From Acidobacteriota bacterium (GTDB lineage: Bacteria; Acidobacteriota; Terriglobia; Terriglobales; Acidobacteriaceae), in assembly GCA_013289875.1 (NCBI GenBank), contig JABCZC010000022.1, positions 1-64,000 on the forward strand: DNA of 64,000 bases, given 5' to 3'. Numbering within the stretch: the first letter of the stretch is position 1; each line of letters starts with the position of its first letter. Both the position numbers and the translations under genes were made by a program. Below, piece by piece: positions 27,028 to 35,383 of the stretch. The notes below the pieces were generated by a model. It made no database searches. It had not been told where the DNA came from and worked only from the letters and a program-made list of their open reading frames with translations.

Positions 27028-27046
27028 CTCTATAATAGATATAGAG
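27028..27046 (+). promoter_or_regulatory. Inverted repeat embracing a TATAAT box
   Basis: CTCTATA-ATAGA-TATAGAG is a perfect 7-bp inverted repeat with 5-base spacer. Its left arm and spacer contain TATAAT (27031-27036), a consensus -10 hexamer. No matching -35 was found at 16-18 bases. A transcript from here would meet the terminator at 27063 before reaching the gene at 27164. Confidence 0.45.
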
Positions 27047-27062
27047 GGTAGAAAAGAATTCC

Positions 27063-27086
27063 AAGGCACGGCTTCGGCTGTGCCTT
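27063..27086 (+). terminator. Intrinsic terminator ahead of a small gene
   Basis: AAGGCACGGC-TTCG-GCTGTGCCTT forms a 10-bp stem with a UUCG tetraloop, followed by TTTCTTTTT. It lies 300 bases after the DUF4238 gene and 78 bases before the next start codon. It may either end upstream transcription or attenuate the small gene. Confidence 0.8.
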
Positions 27087-27163
27087 TTTCTTTTTGAGGC
27101 GTCTTCTCCCGCGTCCGAAGCAGCGCCCGCGGCTCACCCCATCTTCAGAAAACAAGGAAAAAC

Positions 27164-27508
27164 ATGAGCAACATTTTTCAGAAGCTCGGAATTGGTATCG
27201 CAGACTTCGGCAAGTGGTTCGCGACGGCTGTAAAGGACACCGCGAACCTGGCGGCCAAGATCCAGGCAATCCTCACGGCCGCACAGCCACTGCAGAAGCC
27301 CTTTGTATCTGGCCTTTCGACGGTGGTCGCCGATGTCGAGGCCCTGATCGCTTCTTCCTCTGCCGCAGTTACCGCCGACGGCCTGAACTTCCCGGCTGAC
27401 TCACAGGTCTATCGCCAGTTCCTCACCCTAATCGCCGACTTCAAGAATCTGGCGCCCGTCGTTGAGCAGGCTGTCACCATCCTCAAGGCAAAACCCGCAG
27501 CCAAATAG
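27164..27508 (+). CDS. Small helical protein of unknown function (114 aa)
   Basis: Intact frame with ACAAGGAAAAAC before the ATG. The product is Ala-rich and predicted mostly helical (DFGKWFATAVKDTANLAAKI, LSTVVADVEALIASSSAAV, QFLTLIADFKNLAPVVEQAV), without a clear signal peptide or catalytic motif. The pattern resembles small proteins seen in phage-like or accessory contexts, but I do not recognise a family. Two hairpins (GTGGC/GCCAC and ACCCGG/CCGGGT) follow the stop codon. Confidence 0.55.
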   Translation: MSNIFQKLGIGIADFGKWFATAVKDTANLAAKIQAILTAAQPLQKPFVSGLSTVVADVEALIASSSAAVTADGLNFPADSQVYRQFLTLIADFKNLAPVVEQAVTILKAKPAAK

Positions 27509-27619
27509 GTCAGGGTCTTAGTGGCGGGATCTCTGCCACTCAAGCGGCCACCCGGAGCCGAAATCCGGGTCCCCTCCATTGATCTACCCCGATTGCTCTC
27601 AGAAAGAGAAAACCCATTG

Positions 27620-27706
27620 GAATGAAACGATTACAAATTTCTACTTTAGAATGAAACGGTTACAAACCCTGGCTTTTAACAGGTAATAGAATGAAACGAT
27701 TACAAA
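27620..27706 (+). repeat. Three 18-bp direct repeats, LacI-operator-like
   Basis: GAATGAAACGRTTACAAA occurs at 27620-27637, 27649-27666 and 27689-27706 (R is A, G, A). The core TGAAACGRTTACA is an imperfect palindrome around CG, resembling LacI-family operators. Starts are spaced 29 and 40 bases. They lie 54-140 bases before the TSUP gene, in its promoter region. Only three copies and irregular spacers make a CRISPR array unlikely. Confidence 0.6.
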
Positions 27707-27759
27707 CCATACGTAAAACAGGGGGAGGGGGGTGTAACCAGGTTGTACTCTGTCAAGGC

Positions 27760-28596
27760 ATGGGCACGCCGGAATTCTCTCTCTGGATATTCCTCAGCTC
27801 GCTGATCGCCGGCCTGCTCGGTTCGCTCACCGGACTTGGCGGCGGGGTGGTCATCGTCCCCGTGCTCACCGTGCTTTTCCACATCGACATTCACTACGCC
27901 ATCGGAGCATCGCTCGTCTCAGTCATCGCCACTTCCTCGGGAGCTGCCGCGGCCTACGTGCGCGAGGGCTACTCCAACATCCGCATCGGAATGTTTCTCG
28001 AGATTGCCACGACGATCGGCGCGATCTTCGGCGCCTGGCTCACTACCCGTGTTCCCACGCACGCCATCGGCTTCATCTTCGGCGTGGTGTTGCTCTATTC
28101 CGCCTACGCATCAGTGCGAATGAAGCATCCCGAACACGGCCAGCAAAAGCCAGACGCCCTCGCCGAGCGGCTCAGGTTGCATGGCAGCTTTCCGGGAGCC
28201 AACGGGGACGAGGCGTACGCCGCTCAGAGGGTCCCAGCCGGCTTCAGCCTTATGTTTCTCGCCGGTTCACTCTCCGGACTCCTCGGCATCGGGTCGGGCG
28301 CAGTGAAGGTCCTCGCCATGGACCAGGCCATGCGCCTGCCCTTCAAGGTCTCGACGACGACCAGCAACTTCATGATCGGCGTGACGGCGGCCGCCAGCGC
28401 AGGAATCTATCTCAGCCGTGGATACATCTCGCCGGGGCTGGCCATGCCTGTAATGCTTGGTGTCCTGGGCGGCTCGCTGACTGGTTCGAAAATTCTGGTC
28501 CGCGCCGAGGTCAAGACACTGCGCATTGTCTTCGCCGTCGTCATCGTCGCTCTGGGCTTGGAAATGGTGATCAACAGCATCACAGGAAGGCTGTAG
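27760..28596 (+). CDS. TSUP-family sulfite/sulfonate exporter-like permease
   Basis: A 278-aa membrane protein with about eight hydrophobic segments and the TSUP (DUF81/TauE) hallmark GLGGGVVIVPVL near the N-terminus and its second copy GLLGIGSGAVKV in the C-terminal half. Members move sulfite, sulfonates or other organosulfur anions. The ATG at 27760 is preferred; an upstream ATG lies inside the third repeat. The DUF1634 gene follows after 2 bases. The sulfite/nitrite reductase operon converges on this pair, in keeping with sulfur or nitrogen oxyanion handling. Confidence 0.85.
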   Translation: MGTPEFSLWIFLSSLIAGLLGSLTGLGGGVVIVPVLTVLFHIDIHYAIGASLVSVIATSSGAAAAYVREGYSNIRIGMFLEIATTIGAIFGAWLTTRVPTHAIGFIFGVVLLYSAYASVRMKHPEHGQQKPDALAERLRLHGSFPGANGDEAYAAQRVPAGFSLMFLAGSLSGLLGIGSGAVKVLAMDQAMRLPFKVSTTTSNFMIGVTAAASAGIYLSRGYISPGLAMPVMLGVLGGSLTGSKILVRAEVKTLRIVFAVVIVALGLEMVINSITGRL

Positions 28597-28598
28597 CC

Positions 28599-28970
28599 AT
28601 GCAGGTCACCGATCAGAAACTCGAGATCGCCATCGGCCGCATGCTTCAGACCGGCGTCCTCCTTGCGGCTGCTGTCGTTCTCATCGGCGGGATCCTCTAC
28701 CTGCATCAGGCCACAGGCTCACGGCCCGATTACAGCCACTTCAAGGGAGTCGCCGAAGCTTTGCGGTCGCCCGTGGACATCTTCAACGATGCCCGGCACG
28801 GAGACACAACGAGCATCATCCAACTTGGACTTCTGCTGTTAATCGCGACGCCGATCGCCCGCGTGATTCTGGCGGCCGTCGGCTTCCTCTTCGAACGCGA
28901 CCGACTTTACTTCTGTATTAGCCTCATCGTCCTCGCCGTGCTGCTCTACAGTTTGCTGCACGCAGCCTAA
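28599..28970 (+). CDS. DUF1634 membrane protein
   Basis: A 123-aa protein with three hydrophobic segments (LLAAAVVLIGGILYL, IIQLGLLLLIATPIARVILAAV, LYFCISLIVLAVLLYSLL). It matches DUF1634, commonly found next to TSUP permeases, and is probably a small partner subunit. It starts 2 bases after the TSUP stop. Its stop codon overlaps the stop of the convergent cobA. Confidence 0.85.
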   Translation: MQVTDQKLEIAIGRMLQTGVLLAAAVVLIGGILYLHQATGSRPDYSHFKGVAEALRSPVDIFNDARHGDTTSIIQLGLLLLIATPIARVILAAVGFLFERDRLYFCISLIVLAVLLYSLLHAA

Positions 28971-29746
28971 GCTTCGAGCTGCAAGCCATACTCGATCATG
29001 CTCTCGAGGATCGGCTGGAACTCGGGCGCGTCAACGCGAATGTCACAGAACACCCAGCCCGCCAGCAGCAGAACCGGTGCCGGCCCGGGGTCGGTTGAGC
29101 CCAGCGCACCCAGTGTCGTCACCGTAATCTGCTGGTCCGGCTGTGCAGCGCGCGAGATGGCGATGCAGGGGAAGTCGGCCGGCAGACCGGAAGCTCTCCA
29201 TTCGGCGGCAAGCGCCGAGAAGTCGCGCCCCGGCATGTAGACGATGCGCGTCGGCTCAGCGACCTCGGGTGCTCCTTCCGTCGCATGGTGGCCGGAGCTG
29301 AAAACAATGCTCGACGAAGCACGCCTGTCAGTGAGCGAGCATTGGAGCGACGCGGCGGCTGCAAAGGCGGCGGTAATTCCCGGCACCACCTCGAGGGTGA
29401 TGCCGGCCTCGCGCAACGCATCCATCTCTTCAGCCGCGCGGCCAAAGACCAGCGGATCGCCGCTTTTGAGACGCACTACCGACACCCCTTGCGACGCTTT
29501 CTCGATCATGAGCCGATTGATTTCCGCCTGCGTGGTCTTCTTCGTGCCACAGCGTTTGCCAACATTCACGGTCAGCGCGCGCGGGTTGGCGAGCGCGAGA
29601 ACTGCAGGCGTAACCAGATCGTCATGAAGAACGATGTCCGCAGCCGCAAGCAGCCGAACCGCCTTGACCGTGAGCAACTCGGGATCGCCGGGCCCGGAGC
29701 CGACCAGGTACACCTTGCCGGCCTGCTTCTTGGCGGTTAGAGTCAT
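28967..29746 (-). CDS. cobA: Uroporphyrinogen-III C-methyltransferase
   Basis: A 259-aa SAM-dependent enzyme making precorrin-2 from uroporphyrinogen III. Signatures are VYLVGSGPGDPELLTVKAVR at the N-terminus, the central VVRLKSGDPLVFGRAAEE motif and the VVPGITAAFAAAA loop. It is the last gene of nirA-met8-cobA, overlapping the dehydrogenase gene by 4 bases. The operon thus builds siroheme for the reductase encoded first. Confidence 0.94.
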   Translation of the reverse strand: MTLTAKKQAGKVYLVGSGPGDPELLTVKAVRLLAAADIVLHDDLVTPAVLALANPRALTVNVGKRCGTKKTTQAEINRLMIEKASQGVSVVRLKSGDPLVFGRAAEEMDALREAGITLEVVPGITAAFAAAASLQCSLTDRRASSSIVFSSGHHATEGAPEVAEPTRIVYMPGRDFSALAAEWRASGLPADFPCIAISRAAQPDQQITVTTLGALGSTDPGPAPVLLLAGWVFCDIRVDAPEFQPILESMIEYGLQLEA

Positions 29747-30366
29747 GCGCTTACCTCCTTCTGTTCAAACGCGAGTTTGCGCGCTGGGCACTCCCGCGAC
29801 CCGCAAACATCCCGGTGGGCGAGCGTGTGCAGCAGGACCTTGCGCTCCTCGCCGGCGGGATACGCCGCAAGCACTTCGCGACGAAGTTCGCCGAGATCGC
29901 GCAACCAGGGGCCGAGATCGCCAGGAAGCTGCTCGTCAATCTCACTCCGCAGCCGTTGCGCCAGCGCCGGGCTCTCCCCGGCGGTCGAGATCGCGATTTG
30001 CAGATCGCCACGCGTGACGATGGACCCGAAATAGAAATCGCAGTGCGGCGGATCGTCAACCGAATTGCACAGGATATTGCGCTCGACAGCCGCACGATAA
30101 ACGGCAGCATTGACGGCAGAATTGTCCGTCGCCGCAATCACAAGAAAAACCCCGTCAAGGTCGGTATCTGCAAACTCGCGCTCAATCGCTTCGAGGCGGC
30201 CTTCGCTGGCGAGCGCGGCAATCTCCGGCCTCACGTGCGGTGCGATCACGCGCAGCCGAGCCTCTGCCGCGAGCAGCGACGGAATCTTCTGCAACGCAAC
30301 CTCCCCGGCGCCGACAAGAAGGCTAGGGCGGCCAGTGAGCTTCACGAAGATCGGTAGCAGGCTCAT
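29743..30366 (-). CDS. Precorrin-2 dehydrogenase / sirohydrochlorin ferrochelatase
   Basis: A 207-aa protein like the N-terminal half of CysG or yeast Met8. It has a Rossmann segment PSLLVGAGEVALQKIPSLL, VFLVIAATDNSAVNAAVY, NSVDDPPHCDFYFGSIV and ISTAGESPALAQRLR. It oxidises precorrin-2 with NAD and inserts iron to give siroheme. The C-terminus ends in a short Cys-containing tail (VCGSRECPARKL). It lies 5 bases after the reductase gene and overlaps cobA by 4 bases. Confidence 0.93.
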   Translation of the reverse strand: MSLLPIFVKLTGRPSLLVGAGEVALQKIPSLLAAEARLRVIAPHVRPEIAALASEGRLEAIEREFADTDLDGVFLVIAATDNSAVNAAVYRAAVERNILCNSVDDPPHCDFYFGSIVTRGDLQIAISTAGESPALAQRLRSEIDEQLPGDLGPWLRDLGELRREVLAAYPAGEERKVLLHTLAHRDVCGSRECPARKLAFEQKEVSA

Positions 30367-30371
30367 AGGCT

Positions 30372-32066
30372 TCAGTCGCCGTCCAACGCCATCGCGGCCA
30401 CATCGCGTTCTACGGGATCGACGACTTCGCCGGCTAACCGCGCGCGAATCTCCTCCGCGTTATAACGGGAGAACCACGACTGCAGGTCCTCGCCTGGAAT
30501 CCGCTCGTCGAGGTAGCTCGTCAACAACCGTTCCAGGGCCGACGGAACTTCGGTTGCGGGAATCCGGTATCCCACCGGACGCGCGATAGCGGCATGCTGA
30601 CCCACGCCGCCGCCCACGCAGAAGTAGAAAGCATCGACCATCCTGCCTTCGTGTTTGATCTTCTTCCCTTCAAGGCCGATATCGGCGATCCAGTGTTGTC
30701 CGCAACTATTCGGGCAACCCGTCACGTGCAGCTTCAGATCCTGATCGAAGCCCGGCAGCCGTCCTTCCAGCTCCTCTACAAGCCACCGCGTAAAGCTCTT
30801 CGTCTCGCTGATCGCAAGTTTGCAAAACTCGGTGCCGGTGCACGCGATCGCCCCGCGCCAGAACGGCGAGCCCTCCACGCGCAATCCAATCTCTCCCAGC
30901 TCGCGTGCCAGCTCCGCTGTCTTGTGGGTGGGAATGTTGATGAACAGCAGGTTCTGCATGATGCTGGTTCGGAGCTGCCCGTCGCCGAAGCGCTCCGCCA
31001 GCTCCGCCGCCGCGGCCAGTTGATCGCCCGAGAGACGTCCACGCAGCACCGACGCCCCCACATAGCTCAAGCCCGGCTGCTTTTGCCGATGAATCCCCAC
31101 GTGGTCGCGCATCACGTCCCTAGGCAGGACTTCATCCGCACCCGGTTCCAATACATACCCCAGCCGGCGTTCCACCTCCGCAAGAAAGCTCTCCGCTGTC
31201 CAGCCTTCCTTCATAAAGAGGTACTTGATCCGCGCCCGGTCGCGGCTCTCGCGCAGGCCCTGTTGATCGCGAAATATCTGCGTGATGGCCCGCGCCGCAT
31301 CGAGCGCTTGCTCGGGCCGAATGAACGCATCCAGCGCGACGGCAAGGTGCGGCTCGCTTGAAAGCCCTCCGCCCACGCGCACGGTATAACCAACCTCGTC
31401 GCCGCGCCGCACGGCCGTGAAAGCGAGGTCGTTGATCTCCGGATAAGAGCACCACGCCGCGCAACCCGTCGCCGATATCTTGAACTTGCGCGGCAGGTTG
31501 TAGAACTCGGGATTCGCAACCAGGGCATGCGCCATCTCCTGCGCAAGCGGCGATGCGTCGATGATCTCGTCGTGCGTAATGCCCGCAAGCGGGCATCCCG
31601 TAACGTTGCGAACCACATCCCCGCATGCTCCCTTGGGCGAGAGTCCAATGCGGTCGAGCACATCAACGATCTCCGGGATGGCCTCGATCGTCAGCCAGTG
31701 CAGCTGAATATTCTGTCGAGTAGTGATGTCCGCGAGGTTGCGCGCGTGGGTTCGAGTGATATCGGCGATCACACGGAGTTGCGCCGCGGTGACGATCCCG
31801 TTGGGCATCCCAATGCGCATCATGAAGTAGTCGCTAGCGAGCCCCTCACCACCTTTGCCGCCGACCGCGCCCATCCCGTCCCCCTGGGTATAGATGCCCC
31901 ACCATTTGAAGTAAGCGCTGGCCCACTCCGGAACGACGCTTGACCGGCCCTCGCGGGCGAAAGTGCGCACCTCGTCGAAGACTTCCCAGGGATTCTTCTC
32001 GCGCTTCAGGCGCTCGATGCGCTGGGCTTTGGTTTCTTTGGTTGGAGGAGCGGCGGTCGCGGTCAT
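30372..32066 (-). CDS. Siroheme-dependent nitrite/sulfite reductase
   Basis: A 564-aa assimilatory reductase reducing nitrite to ammonia or sulfite to sulfide with six electrons. It has paired ferredoxin-like and siroheme domains in tandem. The [4Fe-4S]/siroheme cysteines are in CTGTEFCK and CPNSCG. The first conserved block (SDYFMMRIGMPNG) and TTRQNIQLHWL are typical of NirA/SirA. The sequence alone does not decide between nitrite and sulfite. The start at 32066 follows GAGAGAA; the longer frame would run into the leader hairpin. First gene of a siroheme operon. Confidence 0.92.
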   Translation of the reverse strand: MTATAAPPTKETKAQRIERLKREKNPWEVFDEVRTFAREGRSSVVPEWASAYFKWWGIYTQGDGMGAVGGKGGEGLASDYFMMRIGMPNGIVTAAQLRVIADITRTHARNLADITTRQNIQLHWLTIEAIPEIVDVLDRIGLSPKGACGDVVRNVTGCPLAGITHDEIIDASPLAQEMAHALVANPEFYNLPRKFKISATGCAAWCSYPEINDLAFTAVRRGDEVGYTVRVGGGLSSEPHLAVALDAFIRPEQALDAARAITQIFRDQQGLRESRDRARIKYLFMKEGWTAESFLAEVERRLGYVLEPGADEVLPRDVMRDHVGIHRQKQPGLSYVGASVLRGRLSGDQLAAAAELAERFGDGQLRTSIMQNLLFINIPTHKTAELARELGEIGLRVEGSPFWRGAIACTGTEFCKLAISETKSFTRWLVEELEGRLPGFDQDLKLHVTGCPNSCGQHWIADIGLEGKKIKHEGRMVDAFYFCVGGGVGQHAAIARPVGYRIPATEVPSALERLLTSYLDERIPGEDLQSWFSRYNAEEIRARLAGEVVDPVERDVAAMALDGD

Positions 32067-32097
32067 TTTTCTCTCGTTTTCTGGGATAAATGAAAAA

Positions 32098-32115
32098 CCC
32101 ACCGAAAACGGTGGG
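32098..32115 (-). terminator. Intrinsic terminator in the reductase leader
   Basis: CCCACCG-TTTT-CGGTGGG followed by TTTTT on the minus strand, 31 bases before the reductase ATG. It lies between the promoter at 32229-32257 and the gene, so transcription must pass it. This is the layout of an attenuator. Confidence 0.75.
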
Positions 32116-32222
32116 CTGAGCGGGGACTCTGTGCGTTGGGTTGGTTCGATTACTCGCAGGTCCGGCTCAGCGTGGGACAACACACACGACAGAAGCAAGC
32201 CGGAATGGAGCAAAGATGCACT
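32116..32222 (-). promoter_or_regulatory. Structured leader with two exclusive pairings
   Basis: On the minus strand a 7-bp stem AGCCGGA/TCCGGCT can form between 32198-32204 and 32161-32167. An alternative 7-bp pairing GCTGAGC/GCTCAGC joins 32165-32171 with 32115-32121. The two share three bases (32165-32167) and cannot form together. The second abuts the terminator stem. No known riboswitch consensus (SAM, cobalamin, Moco) is visible. Confidence 0.4.
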
Positions 32223-32228
32223 TCATTC

Positions 32229-32257
32229 AGAATAGGTGTGTTGGCGATGCGGGTCAA
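32229..32257 (-). promoter_or_regulatory. Sigma-70-type promoter of the siroheme operon
   Basis: TTGACC (-35, 32252-32257) and TATTCT (-10, 32229-32234) are separated by 17 bases on the minus strand. The -35 is embedded in the inverted repeat GGTCA-CT-TGACC and an outer CGGGTC/GACCCG, a possible operator. A transcript would start near 32222, giving a leader of about 155 bases. Confidence 0.65.
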
Positions 32258-32346
32258 GTGACCACGACCCGGACAATCCCGCGCTTTCGACTCGGCCGAG
32301 AAAAAAGCGGGACACTGAGGTCACCTTCCATCACAGCTTGAAGCAC

Positions 32347-35340
32347 TTAAAAGGTGAAGACCGCCTGCAAAAAGATACGCCGGCTCGCGGCTCCCGAGGA
32401 GTAGATCTGTCCAGCCAACGCGTTTGACTTGCCGAAATTCGGCGTACCCAGTGTGCCTGTTGGAGGCGCAAGGTTAATGTCGTTGAACAAGTTCAATGCC
32501 TGCGCGCTGAAGGTGAGATTGAATCGCCGATTGGGACCGGTATTCTGTCCTCCTGGCCCTCCCGGGCCTCCGCCACCGCCGCTCAACCCGCGCCCGCCGA
32601 GCCCGCTTGGGCCGCCGCGTCCGCCACCGCCGCCGAAGAACCCGCCCTGACCGCCGCTGCCTGCGACTTTGGGACCGAAGGCAATCGTCTTGCTCGCGCG
32701 CAGGTTGAAGGTGAAGAGCGCGGGCCCGTTCCCGTAGTTAATGGGAATCCGTGGCTCGTTCTGCGACGGATTCACATTAAACGTACCGTACGATGTCCTG
32801 ATGATGTCCGTATCGCCCGGTTGTGCGAATGCGGGACGGTCGGTGAAAAAGGAGTCGCTGTTGAGATCCTGGCCCACGATAATGTTAAAGGGAAGTCCCG
32901 ATGCTGCAACGATGAAGGGATTGAAGCGCAGTCCCCACCGCGTTGTCCAGCTGCCCACCAGGAACATCCGGTTCCGGACATCGAATGCAGCTCGACCGTA
33001 GTCCAGCTTCAGATTGTCAGAATTAGAGGGATTGCTGCTGATGCCGGCGCTATCGCTGTTGGCAAAGCTCAGGGTATAAAACCCGAAAAGAGAGAGATTC
33101 TTGCCAAAACGGGCATTAAAGTTGGCGATGAGCTGATTCTGGTTGAAGACCGACTCTGAGAAATACTGATAGATATTCGGCCCGGTCGGGTCATAGATAG
33201 GCGAATAGGGCGCGTTCGCGTTGCGCGTGATGAACTCATGCCGCCCCAGCGAGTTGAGATAGGTGAAGGAAACCGTGGATGACTTGGTCAGCTGACGCTC
33301 GACGCCGATCGCGGTCTGTTCGGTTACGGAGGCATGCAGGCTCGGCCCTATCTGGTACACCGCTGCTTTGCTGCTCGTGCTGCCCATTTGCGAGCAGGCT
33401 ATCAGATCGCTCGCCACAATCGCGTTCGGCAGATAGCACGTCGGATTCTGAATGACGGCTTCATGCTGTGGCGAGTCGATTCCCCCGCTCTGGCGCGTGG
33501 CTTGCAGCACTTCCGCGATGGGAAAGCGATCATAAAAGAATCCATAGCCGCCGCGGATCACAGTCTTGGGCGGCTTATTTCCCTTGCCGATGCCGTAGGC
33601 GAAGCTCAGCCGCGGGGCCCAGTCATTTTTGTCGTTGATGTCACTCTGCGACTCCCAACGCACGCCGTAGCTGATCGTCAGATTCTGTCGAGCCTTCCAA
33701 TCGTCCTGGTAGTACAGACCGACATCGGTGAGGTTAACGGTCGTGCTAGGTTCGCCGTAAGTCAGGTTCAACTGGCTGGGTCCGCCGCCGAGCGCCTGAA
33801 TTTGCTGGAATGTCTGGCCGGTGCCCTGGCCGTGGATTGTGATGCCATAGGCGGTGGAGGCATCGGTGCTGATGCAGCCCGAACTGCCGCTGGCACACTG
33901 GTGTCCGCCAAATGTAAAAACGCCGTTGAAGCTGGAGTTGGCGGTGTTGGCGTCGCGATTCACGCGGAGGCGCCCGCCAAAATTGATGGCGTGCGTCTTC
34001 AACGCGATCTCGGTAAGATTCTGCAGCTCATAATGCAGCGAGTGATCGTTGATCGTCTGCTCGCTGTTGCCGCCGAAGGTCTCACTGCCGGAGACCTGAA
34101 CTTGCGGCGTGATGGTGGCCGGGGTTTGAGATGAGAAGTCGCGCAGAAACTGGAAGCGCGTTTCGTTGATGACCTTATCGTTGATGATCTGAGTGTCGCT
34201 GATCTGGACCGTGCTTTCGGTCGAAGACGAGTTATAAGCCTGCGAGTTCAAAGAGAACTGGCCCACACCCTGGTTTTGATTGTTGTTGCCGTAATACTGG
34301 TAGCGCACGCTCAGGGTATTCTTCTCGCCCAATTGCAGATCGACGCGCGGGCTTATGTTGGTGCGGGTCCGGGGCGTCAGCAACGAGTCGCTGAAAGGAG
34401 CGGTGTCGTAGTCCGTGGGAATGTCGTAAATCCCGTTCGCGAAATCGCCATTGATCTCGCCTACTAGACGGAAGGCGCTCACAATGGCGGCATCTTCCGT
34501 GTTGCGACGCTCGGCGCTCACAAAGAACGAGGCGTTTTTGCTGATGGGTCCGTTCAGAGTGCCGTTGAACTGATAGCTGTGGTAGTCGGGAATATTGTTG
34601 GTGAATGGATTGCCGGTGTTGAACTGCGAAGCATTGCCTTGCGCGAAAACCTGGCCATGGAACTTGTCAGTTCCGGGCTTAGTAAGGATCTCAATGCGGC
34701 CGTAGCCGAGCTTGTCGTACTGCGCCGAGAACGGGTTCTGGTTGATGCGGATTTCGCGGATGGCAGACTTCGGCGGAAGCTGGCCGGCAGTGAACCCGTC
34801 AATGTATATCTGGCCTCCGTTCGGCCCGGCCGCCGGACCGGCAAGCGCGTTGAGCTCGTTTTGCAACTCGTCCGGGTCATCCGAGAGCGCGTCGAGGTCC
34901 TTGCCCTTAATGACCAGGCTATTGGCATTGCTTGATGGATCCACACTCACTGTCGGGGTGTCTTCGTTTACGACCACCTGCTGTTTCTCCACCTGGATCG
35001 CCAGGGCAACGTCGAACTGCTTGCTCTGGCCGGCAGCGAGCACTACGGCCTTTGAGGCCGAAGGAGCAAAGCCTTGCGCAGTGACAATCACAATGTACGA
35101 TCCGGCCGCAAGACCATGTGTCTGGTAGGCGCCTCTCGCATCTGAGGTTGCCGTGGCCACGGTGTGTCCGTCCGGGGTGGTGACGCTGATGGTTGCGCCG
35201 GGAATTACGGCACCGGTTGGATCGCTGACCGTGCCGCGAATCACTGCGGTATTCGCTTGCGAAAATCCGAGAGAGGCAGACATCCAGAACAGCAACACCA
35301 ACAAGAGACAAAAATAGCGATGTATGAATTTCAAATTCAC
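32347..35340 (-). CDS. TonB-dependent receptor, Oar-like, with carboxypeptidase-regulatory domain
   Basis: A 997-aa outer-membrane protein with a signal peptide (FCLLLVLLFWMSASLGFSQA). It has an N-terminal CarboxypepD_reg domain (VIRGTVSDPTGAVIPGATISV, residues 34-54 onward), a plug region (GGQIYIDGFTAGQLPPKSAIREIRINQNPFSAQYDKLGYGRIEI), and a long beta-barrel ending in aromatic LQAVFTF. Such receptors are strongly expanded in Acidobacteriota and probably import oligosaccharides or peptides. A Gly-rich tract (near residues 890-930) interrupts the barrel late in the protein. The DUF5666 gene lies just upstream on the same strand. Confidence 0.92.
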   Translation of the reverse strand: MNLKFIHRYFCLLLVLLFWMSASLGFSQANTAVIRGTVSDPTGAVIPGATISVTTPDGHTVATATSDARGAYQTHGLAAGSYIVIVTAQGFAPSASKAVVLAAGQSKQFDVALAIQVEKQQVVVNEDTPTVSVDPSSNANSLVIKGKDLDALSDDPDELQNELNALAGPAAGPNGGQIYIDGFTAGQLPPKSAIREIRINQNPFSAQYDKLGYGRIEILTKPGTDKFHGQVFAQGNASQFNTGNPFTNNIPDYHSYQFNGTLNGPISKNASFFVSAERRNTEDAAIVSAFRLVGEINGDFANGIYDIPTDYDTAPFSDSLLTPRTRTNISPRVDLQLGEKNTLSVRYQYYGNNNQNQGVGQFSLNSQAYNSSSTESTVQISDTQIINDKVINETRFQFLRDFSSQTPATITPQVQVSGSETFGGNSEQTINDHSLHYELQNLTEIALKTHAINFGGRLRVNRDANTANSSFNGVFTFGGHQCASGSSGCISTDASTAYGITIHGQGTGQTFQQIQALGGGPSQLNLTYGEPSTTVNLTDVGLYYQDDWKARQNLTISYGVRWESQSDINDKNDWAPRLSFAYGIGKGNKPPKTVIRGGYGFFYDRFPIAEVLQATRQSGGIDSPQHEAVIQNPTCYLPNAIVASDLIACSQMGSTSSKAAVYQIGPSLHASVTEQTAIGVERQLTKSSTVSFTYLNSLGRHEFITRNANAPYSPIYDPTGPNIYQYFSESVFNQNQLIANFNARFGKNLSLFGFYTLSFANSDSAGISSNPSNSDNLKLDYGRAAFDVRNRMFLVGSWTTRWGLRFNPFIVAASGLPFNIIVGQDLNSDSFFTDRPAFAQPGDTDIIRTSYGTFNVNPSQNEPRIPINYGNGPALFTFNLRASKTIAFGPKVAGSGGQGGFFGGGGGRGGPSGLGGRGLSGGGGGPGGPGGQNTGPNRRFNLTFSAQALNLFNDINLAPPTGTLGTPNFGKSNALAGQIYSSGAASRRIFLQAVFTF

Positions 35341-35383
35341 AGCTCCCAGAAGAACAGACGTTACGTAGAAGGAAAACGATCGA

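Larger units (their letters stand above)
26767..27163. other. Intergenic stretch without a gene
   Basis: No supported coding sequence. It holds the inverted repeat and terminator listed separately near its 3' end; I see nothing else in the first 250 bases. Confidence 0.6.

Noticed and set aside
27620-27706. CRISPR array
   Set aside because: Only three 18-bp repeats with unequal spacing and no cas genes; operator sites fit better.
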